Below are positions 52,645 to 61,255 of a stretch of DNA of 64,000 nucleotides, in pieces. The position numbers and the translations under genes are program-made. A model generated the notes under the pieces. That model saw only the letters and a list, made by a program, of their open reading frames with translations. It was not told the DNA's origin and did no database searches. Origin of the DNA: Planctomycetaceae bacterium (GTDB lineage: Bacteria > Planctomycetota > Phycisphaerae > UBA1845 > UTPLA1); the NCBI GenBank assembly GCA_011525745.1, contig WYBU01000105.1, positions 1-64,000 on the forward strand. The letters are read 5' to 3'. Each line of letters begins with the position of its first letter. Within the stretch, counting starts at the first letter, position 1.

Positions 52645-52818
52645 TTACTTCGCTTCCTCGACCAGCATGATGGGGATGTCGTCACGGATGGGATAGCGCC
52701 GGCCGCAGCGGGCGCAAACCAGCCAGCCGTCCACGCCGTCGCCGGGTGTGGCCTGGAGTTCCACCGGCTCCTTACAAACGGGGCAGGCGAGAATGCTCAG
52801 TAATTCGGAGTCAATCAT
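52645..52818 (-). CDS. Trm112-like zinc-ribbon protein (57 residues)
   Basis: A short gene reads MIDSELLSILACPVCKEPV and ends IPIMLVEEAK. CPVC and CARCGRRYPIRDDIPIML form the zinc ribbon of Trm112/YcaR (UPF0434) proteins, which act as activating subunits of methyltransferases. The stop is TAA at 52645 and the phosphoesterase ATG lies 8 bases further on, so the two are probably cotranscribed. Confidence 0.88.
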   Translation of the reverse strand: MIDSELLSILACPVCKEPVELQATPGDGVDGWLVCARCGRRYPIRDDIPIMLVEEAK

Positions 52819-53076
52819 CTGGGGACGCCTTGGGCCGCAACGCCGAACGCAGGAATGCTAGGGAGGGGGGGTGAGACTGTCAATGAATGGCGGACCCGGT
52901 GCTGCCTGCGCAGCCCGGCAAAACCCTGTGTAGTGCCTCAATGCCCTGTGTAGCACGGCCGTCCTCGGCTGTGTTTGAGGAATCAGGACAATCGACACAG
53001 CGACCCCCGCCGCCCGGCATCGCATCACCGCGCTGGTTGGCACGCTTCGTCCACGTCCGACTACCATGAACCTGTT

Positions 53077-54231
53077 GTGACCGACCTCTTGGACGCCATT
53101 CCTGCCCACCTTCGCGCCCCTTCGGCGCGGCCGCGCATCGTGGCCGGGTTCGGCGCATTGTCGCGACTGGGCGAACTCGCGCAGGCCGCCGGCGGTTCGC
53201 GTGTCCTGCTGGTCACCGACCCCGGACTCGTTGCGGCCGGCCACGCGGAACGGGCCGTTGAGTTGCTGGAGGCCGCCGGCTTGGCGGCGGCGGTGTTTGG
53301 CGGCACGCGGGAGAACCCGACCGAGGCGCACGTGGCCGCCGGCGTCGAAACGGCCCGCGCGCACCGCGTCGAGTTGCTGATAGGTCTGGGCGGCGGCAGC
53401 GCGATGGACTGTGCCAAGGGGATCAACTTCGTCCTGACCAATGGCGGCCGGATGCGCGACTACTGGGGCGTCGGCAAGGCGACGCGGCCGATGCTGCCGC
53501 TGATCGCGGTGCCGACGACCGCGGGCACGGGCAGCGAGGCGCAGAGTTTCGCGCTGATCGCCGATCCCGACACGCATCAGAAGATGGCCTGCGGCGACCC
53601 GAAGGCCCTGCCACAAGCGGCCATTTTGGATCCGGAATTGACCGCCACCGTACCGCCCGCCGTGGCGGCGGCGACCGGCATCGACGCCGTTTCGCACGCG
53701 GTGGAGACATCCGCCACCAGCCGGCGCACCGCCGAATCGCGCGCCTTGTCGGTGGCGGCATGGACGTTGCTCGAGCGGTCGTTCGCGCAGATCGTTCGCG
53801 GCGCCGGTTCGGCCGATGCGGCGGCGCGGGCCGACATGCTCATCGGCGCCCATCTGGCCGGGGCGGCGATCGAGCGGTCGATGCTGGGCGCGGCGCATGC
53901 CTGCGCCAATCCGCTGACGGCGCGGTTCGGCGTCGTGCACGGCGTCGCCGTCGGACTGATGCTGCCGCACGTTGTGCGATTCAACGGCGACGGCGATGCG
54001 AACCCTTACGCGGACCTGTGGCGCGATGCGGGCGAACTGGCCGCGCGGCTGGATGCGATGCTCGTCGCGGCGCGACTGCCGCGGCGGTTGTCGGAAATCG
54101 GCGTGCCGCCCGCCGCACTGCCCGAGCTTGCAATGCAGGCTGCGCGACAGTGGACGGCGCAATTCAATCCGCGACCGGTCCGGGAGGCGGAGTGCCTGGC
54201 GATCTACCGCGCGGCGGCGGGCGATCAATGA
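53077..54231 (+). CDS. Iron-containing alcohol dehydrogenase
   Basis: The 384-residue type III alcohol dehydrogenase shows the NAD site GLGGGSAMDCAKG, PTTAGTGSEAQSF, and metal ligands in GIDAVSHAVE, GAAHACANPLTARFGVVHG, with the Asp and His expected for Fe or Zn. GTG 53077 is taken as start because the family begins here; the frame is open to 52975 in repeat sequence. The substrate is unknown. Confidence 0.9.
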   Translation: MTDLLDAIPAHLRAPSARPRIVAGFGALSRLGELAQAAGGSRVLLVTDPGLVAAGHAERAVELLEAAGLAAAVFGGTRENPTEAHVAAGVETARAHRVELLIGLGGGSAMDCAKGINFVLTNGGRMRDYWGVGKATRPMLPLIAVPTTAGTGSEAQSFALIADPDTHQKMACGDPKALPQAAILDPELTATVPPAVAAATGIDAVSHAVETSATSRRTAESRALSVAAWTLLERSFAQIVRGAGSADAAARADMLIGAHLAGAAIERSMLGAAHACANPLTARFGVVHGVAVGLMLPHVVRFNGDGDANPYADLWRDAGELAARLDAMLVAARLPRRLSEIGVPPAALPELAMQAARQWTAQFNPRPVREAECLAIYRAAAGDQ

Positions 54232-54247
54232 GCGAATCGCCGCCCCT

Positions 54248-54283
54248 GGGGTGGCCCACCGCTTCAGCGGCGGGTTCACGATG
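54248..54283 (+). repeat. GGCCCACCGC hairpin repeat
   Basis: GGGTGGCCCACCGCTTCAGC continues as GGCGGGTTCACGATGA; CCCACCGC/GCGGCGGG pair. Copies: 20008-20042, 59912-59950 and, reversed, about 44301-44338. Confidence 0.75.
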
Positions 54284-54400
54284 ATGGGATTTCGAGTCGC
54301 CCTCCCTGCATTGAACAGCGCCGGCGTAGAGTCGTCTGTGCGGACCAATCCTTCGCATGGCGACGTTGCCTACGGTCCTTCCAGCGGACCCCACGGTTGC

Positions 54401-55270
54401 TCACCCCGCCGTCAGCGCGCCATACAGTTCCGGCCGCCGGTCGCGGAAGAACTGCCACACGTTTCGCACCTCGCGGATGGCGTCCAGGTCCAGATCGGCC
54501 ACGACCAGATCGTCGCTGCCGCGTCCCGCCTGAGCGATGATCTGCCCGCGCGGGTTGCAGAAGTAAGACTGGCCGTAGAATTCGCCGATGCGCCACGGTT
54601 CTTCGTACCCCGGCCGGTTGATGGCGCCCACGTAGAACTGATTGGCCACGGCGTGGGCCGGCTGTTCGAGCTTCCAGAGATACTCCGAAAGGCCGGCCAC
54701 GGTCGCCGAAGGATTAAAGACAATTTCCGCCCCGTTCAACCCCAGGCAGCGCGCTCCCTCGGGGAAGTGCCGGTCGTAGCAGATATAGACGCCGACTTTC
54801 CCGACGCGCGTCTCGAACACAGGATATCCCAGGTTGCCGGGACGAAAATAGAACTTCTCCCAGAACCCCGGCGCGCAGTGCGGAATGTGCGTTTTGCGAT
54901 ACTTGCCCACGTACGTGCCGTCGGCGTCGATCACCGCGGCGCTGTTGTAATAAACGCCCGGCAGGTCTTCTTCGTACATCGGCACGACCAGCACCAGGCT
55001 GTGCTTGCGGGCCAGTTCGCACATCAGCTTCGTCGTCGGCCCGTCGGGGATGCGCTCCGTCAGTCCGTACCACTTCGACTCCTGCTCGGCGCAGAAGTAC
55101 GGCCCGTAAAACAACTCCTGTAGGCACAGCGCCTCGACGCCGCGGCCGGCCGCCTGTTCGATCAACGCCACGTGCCGGTCGATCATGGCCTTTTTGATCT
55201 TCTCGATCGGCGACGTTGCCGGTTCACACAGCGCGACCTGTATCAGGCCGCCGCGGACGATTCGAGGCAT
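54401..55270 (-). CDS. Nitrilase-superfamily amidohydrolase (N-carbamoylputrescine amidase / beta-ureidopropionase-like)
   Basis: The 289-residue enzyme has the Glu-Lys-Cys triad: Glu in CLQELFYGPYF, Lys in YRKTHIPH and Cys in VYICYDRHFPEG. The GRGSDDLVVADLD ending and FYGPYFC fit the carbamoyl-amide branch (carbamoylputrescine or beta-ureidopropionate). ATG 55270 is supported by GGAGGAG just upstream and starts the fold; the frame runs on to 55417. Confidence 0.88.
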   Translation of the reverse strand: MPRIVRGGLIQVALCEPATSPIEKIKKAMIDRHVALIEQAAGRGVEALCLQELFYGPYFCAEQESKWYGLTERIPDGPTTKLMCELARKHSLVLVVPMYEEDLPGVYYNSAAVIDADGTYVGKYRKTHIPHCAPGFWEKFYFRPGNLGYPVFETRVGKVGVYICYDRHFPEGARCLGLNGAEIVFNPSATVAGLSEYLWKLEQPAHAVANQFYVGAINRPGYEEPWRIGEFYGQSYFCNPRGQIIAQAGRGSDDLVVADLDLDAIREVRNVWQFFRDRRPELYGALTAG

Positions 55271-55429
55271 GGCATGTCTCCTCCAACGCAGTATCGAACG
55301 GACGCGCACGACCAACGCCGCCGCGCGCTCGGCCGGACGACCGACGGACCCGCGACAGCAGCCGCGAGTGGTCCGGTCGCCGGCGAATCCCGGACATCCT
55401 CGACGGACAACCGACAATTGACAACTGCG

Positions 55430-57790
55430 TTATCTCGCCGGCCGTCGGCTCGGACACACCGCCGCCGCCAGTTCGCAGGCGATCAACACCGCCAGCGCGG
55501 GAATCGCCAGCGAAAAGAGAATCCGAAAGCGCAACGCCAGCGAAAAGCTGACCAGCCCGTACAAGATCGCCGCGCTGGCGACCGAGGCCAGTCGCGAACC
55601 GCGCGTTTCGCCGCCCCAGCGCGCCAGCAGCAGGCCCAACAGCGCCGACAACACCGTCGCGGCAGGCACGGCCCAGCCCGTCCACGACGGCACGATGACG
55701 ACGTTGTTCATCGCGTGTTCCACCGCCGCCGCCAACGCCACGCTTCCCGGGGCCGCGCGCCCGTCGGGCGTCGCGAATCGGCGCACGTCCGGCCGCGTGT
55801 TGCCGATGATCACGATCCGATCGGCGAACGCGCGGCGCAGCTTGTCGTCGCTCCAACCGAGCACCTCGCCGAATTCGTGCGTCGCCGCGGCCAGGGCGTT
55901 ATCCGGCGGCAGCGCGAAATCGAACCAGCCGACGGTGTCACCGGTAGTCAGGCCGGGCGCCGGATTCTTTTCATCGACCCGCGTGACGCGACTAAGCGGC
56001 AGGAACGCGCGATTCGGCGCAGCCGGCGCCGAATTGTCGGACGATAAGCCGACAAAGTGCATTGCCAACAACGGTTGCTGCTCGTGCAGCCGCAGCGCAT
56101 AGGCGTCGCCGGGCCGGCAGGCCGAGAGCACCGCCAGCAGGGGCAGCGAGGAAGTCACCGAACCGCCGCGACGCGCGACGACATGGTACGCCCAGGCGAG
56201 TTCCGCCGAAAATCGTCCGGTCGTGCAGCCGGCCCGGACCACGCGGGCCAGGTTGGGACTCAGCAGCCGCGGCGGAATGTCACCGGCCGGATCGGTCCAT
56301 TCCGCGATTCCCACGCACAGATCGACGCCCGCGCGGCGCAGCGCGTCGGCGCCGCGAAGAAAATCGGCGTCATGCCCCGATGCCTCGGGAAACGACAGGT
56401 CGCAGATCACGGCCCGCGGCCTCGCGGCCGCCAGCCGCTCCAGCAGCCGGCCGTTCAACCGCCGCAATGCGCGTGGATGGCGGGAAAAGTCATCGGCCAG
56501 TTCCAATCGCCGTGCCGCGGCATCGGTCGCGGCATCGCTGGAACGAGTGATCAGCCGCACGCGGTCGAACTCCCGCGGCGGCAGGCTGGGCGGTATGGCC
56601 GTCACCAGCGTTTGCTGAATGGCGCCGCCGGCCGGCGAGCGATCACCGAGAAGAACGCCGCCGAGCGCCAGCGCGGCGACCGTCGACAGCACGGCCGCCG
56701 CCATGTGGATCAGAATCGGATGGCTCCTGCCCAGTTCGGCCAGCCGGTGCCGCGTCTGATACCAGCCGAACTCTCCCTTGGCCAGCACCGGTTCGTGGTT
56801 GAGATAGCGCGTCAGATCGGCGGCGAAATCGGCCGCCGACGCGTAGCGGGCGGCGGGCGCTTTGGAAAGCGCCTTCAGTACGATGGCTTCGAGATGCCGG
56901 TCGATGGGGCATCGCTTGGCGCGCCCCGGCCGGTCGGCCCGCTCCGAGACGCCGCTGTGCGGCGACCAGTTCCGCGACGGGCGCAGCGGAGGCGTCTGCG
57001 TGACGTTGCGCGTGATTTCATGCAGCGGCCCCGTAACCGGATAGGGAAAGCGCCCGGTCAGCGCCTGATACAGCAACACGCCCAGCGAATAGACGTCGGT
57101 GCGCACGTCGATGCGGTCGGATGCGCCGAGGGCCTGTTCCGGCGCCATGTATTGCAGCGTGCCCAGTATCTGGCCGGTCTGCGACAGCAGTGTGTCCTCC
57201 GCGCCGCCGCTCTCCTTCGCCAGGCCGAAGTCGAGAATCTTCGGCTCACCGTTCTGGTCGACGATGATGTTGGACGGTTTGAGATCGCGATGGACGACGC
57301 CCTGCTTGTGCGCATAGCTGATGGCGATCGCGATCTCGGCGAACAGCTTGAGGACGCGCTCCAGCGGCAAGTGGTTTTCGCGGATGTACGCGATCAGCGG
57401 CCGGCCCGTGATGAAGTCCATGATGCAGTACTGGCAGCCCTCGACCGTGCCGGCGTCGAAGATCGCCACCAGGTTCGGGTGATTGAGCCGCGCGACCACC
57501 TCGATCTCGCGCATGAAGCGGCGCTTGGCGGTCACCGACGCGAACGGACCGGCCAGCAGCATCTTGATGGCGACTTCGCGATTGGTGACGCGCTGGATGC
57601 CGCGATAGATGATGCCCTGTCCGCCGCGGTAGATTTCGCCCTGGATGTCGTAGCCGTCGATATCGGGCGGCGGCTGGACCAGATGCGCCGCGGCCAGCCC
57701 GCCGGGCGACGTCAGCGTCGTATCGGCCAGATGATCGAGCGGCTCGGGCGACGTGGAATCGTCCGAGGGATGCGGCAGGCCGTCGGACAT
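55430..57790 (-). CDS. Ser/Thr protein kinase with C-terminal CHASE2 domain
   Basis: The 786-residue protein begins with a Hanks kinase (about 45-335): GGQGIIYRG, VAIKMLL, VVHRDLKPSNII, DFGLAKE, YMAPEQAL. A membrane helix (about 365-385) precedes an exported CHASE2-like region (about 420-690) with ARPRAVICDLSFPEASGHDADF, VCVGIAEWTD-type and FADRIVIIGNTRPDVRRF segments, and three helices end the protein. CHASE2 senses unknown extracellular signals. ATG 57790 is preferred to 57841 because CGGAG precedes it. Confidence 0.9.
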   Translation of the reverse strand: MSDGLPHPSDDSTSPEPLDHLADTTLTSPGGLAAAHLVQPPPDIDGYDIQGEIYRGGQGIIYRGIQRVTNREVAIKMLLAGPFASVTAKRRFMREIEVVARLNHPNLVAIFDAGTVEGCQYCIMDFITGRPLIAYIRENHLPLERVLKLFAEIAIAISYAHKQGVVHRDLKPSNIIVDQNGEPKILDFGLAKESGGAEDTLLSQTGQILGTLQYMAPEQALGASDRIDVRTDVYSLGVLLYQALTGRFPYPVTGPLHEITRNVTQTPPLRPSRNWSPHSGVSERADRPGRAKRCPIDRHLEAIVLKALSKAPAARYASAADFAADLTRYLNHEPVLAKGEFGWYQTRHRLAELGRSHPILIHMAAAVLSTVAALALGGVLLGDRSPAGGAIQQTLVTAIPPSLPPREFDRVRLITRSSDAATDAAARRLELADDFSRHPRALRRLNGRLLERLAAARPRAVICDLSFPEASGHDADFLRGADALRRAGVDLCVGIAEWTDPAGDIPPRLLSPNLARVVRAGCTTGRFSAELAWAYHVVARRGGSVTSSLPLLAVLSACRPGDAYALRLHEQQPLLAMHFVGLSSDNSAPAAPNRAFLPLSRVTRVDEKNPAPGLTTGDTVGWFDFALPPDNALAAATHEFGEVLGWSDDKLRRAFADRIVIIGNTRPDVRRFATPDGRAAPGSVALAAAVEHAMNNVVIVPSWTGWAVPAATVLSALLGLLLARWGGETRGSRLASVASAAILYGLVSFSLALRFRILFSLAIPALAVLIACELAAAVCPSRRPAR

Positions 57791-58208
57791 GCGTGACTCC
57801 GTGGCGACCCGCGCGACCACGCGGGGCGGCCCAATGCCCACAACATCTTAACGCCAATCCCAGGGGTTTTCGTTCAGAAGTTCGGGCCGGGCCGCGGCCG
57901 TGAGAACCGTGCTGCCGCGGTCCAGCCGCCGCTGTTTCGAGCCTCCAGCGCCAGCGCCCGGGTCCACGCCGCGAAGCGCGCCGCCGCCGCGGCAGCGCTG
58001 GCGGCTCCGATGGGACAGTTTCTCCAACGCGTGCTTTGCCGTGTACGAGACCGCTTCACCGCATCTTCGCGTACAATTCTTCCAATGACGCCGCCCCGCC
58101 CGGCCGCCCGGCGCGAAATAGGCGTGAACCTCGCCAGCCGGTTGTCGATAGTATGGAAATAGCGGTCACCTGCCCGACAGGCCCGATGTCCGAAAACCGG
58201 GGATTCCG
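57791..58208. other. 418-base divergent spacer, kinase / signal peptidase
   Basis: No gene is seen. An inverted repeat pairs AGCCTCCAGCGCCAGCG (about 57939) with CAGCGCTGGCGGCTC (about 57993). No confident promoter was found; TACAAT at 58072 lacks a matching -35. Confidence 0.45.
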
Positions 58209-59867
58209 ATGACACAAACCGTTGACATGGCCGCGGTCGGCTCGGCGGTCAGGCCGCGAGACTCGATGCGCGAGACGGTCGAGTCGATCGTCGTGGCGTT
58301 CATTCTGGCGTTCGTCTTCCGCGCGTTCATCGTCGAGGCCTTTCGCATTCCCACCGGCTCGATGGCGCCGACGCTCTACGGCGCGCATGGTGAGATACGC
58401 TGCGACAACTGTGCCTACTCTTTCGCCTTCAACATGCCCCCCGCCGTCCCCGAGACGCTGAAGGTCTATTGCCCCAATTGCCGCCACGGAAACGAAGCCC
58501 ACAACTCCGCGGCTCGTCCGTTTGCCTGGAGCGGCGGCGATCGCATCCTGGTGCTCAAGTGGCCGTATGATCTCTTCGGAAAGTGGCTCGGACCCAGGCG
58601 ATGGGACGTGGCCGTCTTCAAGGACCCGAAGGACAGCGATACGAATTTCATCAAGCGGTTGGTCGGTTTGCCCGGCGAAGTGTTCGAGATCATCGACGGC
58701 GACGTGTACGCCGCGCCGGCCGACACGGTGCCCGAGGCGATCCGCCACAAGCTCAATCCGAAAGCGCCGCAGGCGCTGACGTCGTCCGAGCACGCGCGGC
58801 TCGATGCGCTGCTGAAGATTCAGCGCAAGACCCGCCCCGCGCAGCAGTCGCTGTGGATGCTGCACTACGACCACGATTTCCCGCCCGCCCGCGACGAAGC
58901 GGCGTCGCCGGCCTGGGTGGCGCACGACGGGGACGACGCCGAAAGCGGCTGGCGCACCGATTCGAGCCGGCTGCGGTTCGACGGCCGGGAAGGTCCGGAG
59001 CGGATCGTGTCGCTGACGGGCCGGCCAATTCAGGATATTTATGGTTATAATTTACTGGGCGCCGCGCCCGGACAAGGCTCGGTTTCGGTGGGCGACGCGC
59101 GGCTGGAGTTCGTCCTGGCGCCGCGCGAGGCGCGGGGGCAGTTCTCGGCGTCGCTGAGCAAGGACGGGACGGCGTTCGTCGCGCGCGTTCACGCCGACGG
59201 CCGCGTCGATTTGTGCATGAGCCGCCCCGATCGCGGAGACTTTGAGGAGGTCATCGGCACGGCGCGGATCGCGCCGCCGTCGCCCGAGCGGCCGATTCGA
59301 GTGGCGATCGAAAATGTCGATTTCCGCGTATCGGTGGAAATCGACGGCCAGGTGGTGCTCGAAACCAACGACGCGGTCTATTCCCCCTCGCTGCCTCAAC
59401 TTCGCGAGCTGGAGCGGCAGGTGGCGCTCGCCTCGCGCTCGTTCGACAACGCGCCGTCGCGCGTGCGGGCGCGCTTCGCCGCGTCGGGCATGCCGCTGGA
59501 AGTGTGGCACGTGCGCGTCTTGCGCGACGTGTATTACTGCCGCGTCGATCCGCCCGGCGGCTTGATGCACGAAGTCGAGCCATCGACCGGCCGCGGTACG
59601 GCCGGCCGGCCGATCCTGCTGCGCGAGGATGAGTTCTATGCATGCGGCGACAACAGCCCGCAGAGCAAGGACTCGCGGCTGTGGCCGGCGCGCGAAGTCA
59701 GCCCGTTCCTAAGGGCGCGCGGTTCAGCGTATCAGGTGGGCACGGTGCCGCGCGATCAGATGATCGGTAAAGCTTTCTTCGTGTATTGGCCGGCGGGCAA
59801 ACGGATCGTCAAGGACGCCGGTCCGCCGATCATCCCCAACGTCGGCGAGATGCGCGTGATTCGCTGA
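58209..59867 (+). CDS. lepB: Signal peptidase I with zinc-ribbon and large insertions
   Basis: The 552-residue protease removes Sec signal peptides. A membrane helix (about 22-42) precedes the catalytic Ser51 in IPTGSMAPT; Lys149 lies in DTNFIKRLVGLPGE; the closing motif is GDNSPQSKDSR. Between Ser and Lys there is a four-Cys ribbon (C65-x2-C68 and C88-x2-C91). Between Lys and the last motif about 350 residues are inserted, with a beta-rich part (about 250-440) that could be a lectin-like sandwich. Usual length is 200-350 residues. The LptB-like gene follows after a repeat-rich spacer. Confidence 0.9.
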   Translation: MTQTVDMAAVGSAVRPRDSMRETVESIVVAFILAFVFRAFIVEAFRIPTGSMAPTLYGAHGEIRCDNCAYSFAFNMPPAVPETLKVYCPNCRHGNEAHNSAARPFAWSGGDRILVLKWPYDLFGKWLGPRRWDVAVFKDPKDSDTNFIKRLVGLPGEVFEIIDGDVYAAPADTVPEAIRHKLNPKAPQALTSSEHARLDALLKIQRKTRPAQQSLWMLHYDHDFPPARDEAASPAWVAHDGDDAESGWRTDSSRLRFDGREGPERIVSLTGRPIQDIYGYNLLGAAPGQGSVSVGDARLEFVLAPREARGQFSASLSKDGTAFVARVHADGRVDLCMSRPDRGDFEEVIGTARIAPPSPERPIRVAIENVDFRVSVEIDGQVVLETNDAVYSPSLPQLRELERQVALASRSFDNAPSRVRARFAASGMPLEVWHVRVLRDVYYCRVDPPGGLMHEVEPSTGRGTAGRPILLREDEFYACGDNSPQSKDSRLWPAREVSPFLRARGSAYQVGTVPRDQMIGKAFFVYWPAGKRIVKDAGPPIIPNVGEMRVIR

Positions 59868-60379
59868 GCCGCGCCCATGCCGTTGCGCTGGCGCGGGCAG
59901 CTCGGATGAGCGGGGGTGGCCCGCCGCGTTGCGGTGGGTTGGCGATGATAGGAATACGCGCCCACTTCCCATCGTTACATCGCCGCCAACATGCGCGCGC
60001 CACGTCGCGATTCTGGATTTCGCGGACAACTCCGCCGGAACGCGGAGCTTCTGTGCGGCATGACCTTACCTCGCCCACGACGCGGGTTATTCACAAATGC
60101 TCAACGCGCTTTTGCGGTCGGCCAGGTGCGCCGGGGCAACCCACGTTGAATGGCTTCATCGTCGAAATGAGCGAGCGGTCCGAAACGCACGCCCATGCGC
60201 ACAAGTCCATATTTGTCATGACATTATCGCACATTACGGCCGTACACCCGGTTCCATCGCTCCAACAAGCGCTTTCCCTTTGGCGCGATTATCCTTATCC
60301 TGCGGCCCCGGTTCGCCGTGCCGAACGCAGCGGCGTAAACCGGTTGTACACAGAATTTAACAGGCGGAAACCGCATCCC
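59868..60379. other. 510-base spacer with a hairpin repeat
   Basis: A copy of the GGCCC(A/G)CCGC hairpin family lies at 59912-59950, and TGTCATGACA (60213-60222) is a perfect palindrome. In-frame starts upstream of the ATPase gene exist at 60167 and 60218, so part of this may be coding. Confidence 0.45.
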
Positions 60380-61138
60380 TTGGAACCCTGGATTCTCGAG
60401 TGTCGCGGCCTGATCAAGGCCTATTCCGGTCGCCGCGTTGTCGATCGCGTCAGCTTCGCCGTCGGCCGCGGCGAAATCGTGGGCCTGCTCGGCCGGAACG
60501 GCGCCGGCAAGACGACCAGCTTTCGAATCGCGGTTGGCATGGTGCGACCGGACGGCGGCGACGTGGTGCTCAAGGGCGAGAACGTCAGCCGCGAACCGAT
60601 GTACCGTCGCGCCCAGCGAGGCATGGGCTATCTGTCGCAGGAGAACAGCGTTTTCGTGCGGATGACGGTGGAGGAAAACCTGCTGGCCATTCTCGAGGTG
60701 GTCGGTGGCCGATCTCGCGGCGAGCGTGCGGCGCGGGCCGCGGAGTTGATGGAGCAGTTCGGCCTGAGCCGGCTGGCGCGGCAGGAAGCGCGGACGTTGT
60801 CGGGCGGCGAGCGACGCAAGCTGGAGATTGCGCGGGCGCTGATCACCAGTCCGGCGATCTTGCTGCTCGACGAGCCGTTCAGCGGCGTCGATCCGATCGC
60901 GGTGCAGGACTTGCAGCGCGAGATACTACGATTGAAGAACGACTCGGGTCTGAGCATCCTGCTGACCGACCACAACGTGCGCGAGACGCTGGCCGTGACC
61001 GACCGCAGCTACATCATTCACGAAGGCCGCGTACTGCGCGAAGGCCCGCCGCGCGAGCTGGTCAACGATGATCTGGTGAAGCAGACCTACCTGGGCGACA
61101 CGTTCCGCGGCGATGAATTCGACCGGACGAGAAGGTGA
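60380..61138 (+). CDS. lptB: LptB-like ABC transporter ATPase
   Basis: The 252-residue ATPase has GLLGRNGAGKTT (Walker A), YLSQENSVFVRMTVEENL (Q-loop region), LSGGERRKLEIARAL (signature), LLLDEPFSGVDPIAV (Walker B/D-loop) and LTDHNVRETL (H-loop). The sequence, including IKAYSGRRVVDRVSF, is that of LptB, which powers lipopolysaccharide transport to the outer membrane. TTG 60380 gives the family length; ATG 60218 or 60167 would add 54 or 71 residues of unfamiliar sequence. Confidence 0.88.
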   Translation: MEPWILECRGLIKAYSGRRVVDRVSFAVGRGEIVGLLGRNGAGKTTSFRIAVGMVRPDGGDVVLKGENVSREPMYRRAQRGMGYLSQENSVFVRMTVEENLLAILEVVGGRSRGERAARAAELMEQFGLSRLARQEARTLSGGERRKLEIARALITSPAILLLDEPFSGVDPIAVQDLQREILRLKNDSGLSILLTDHNVRETLAVTDRSYIIHEGRVLREGPPRELVNDDLVKQTYLGDTFRGDEFDRTRR

Positions 61139-61168
61139 GCATTGTAGTCAGTTGTCAGCAATGCGCTG

Positions 61169-61200
61169 CTGAACCGAGCCCCAAGCGCAAGCGCCGGGGT
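61169..61200 (+). repeat. CCGAGCCCCAAGCGCAAGCG repeat
   Basis: Related to the tandem copies at 19880-19956. A downstream GGCGGCTCGG (about 61238) pairs with CCGAGCC, making a larger hairpin in the spacer. Confidence 0.7.
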
Positions 61201-61255
61201 CGCCTCGTCACCGCGCGTTCCGCATCGCTCGCGCTGGCGGCTCGGATAATCTCGA

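Noticed and set aside
56057-57796. 579-codon plus-strand open frame
   Set aside because: Antisense shadow of the CHASE2 kinase.
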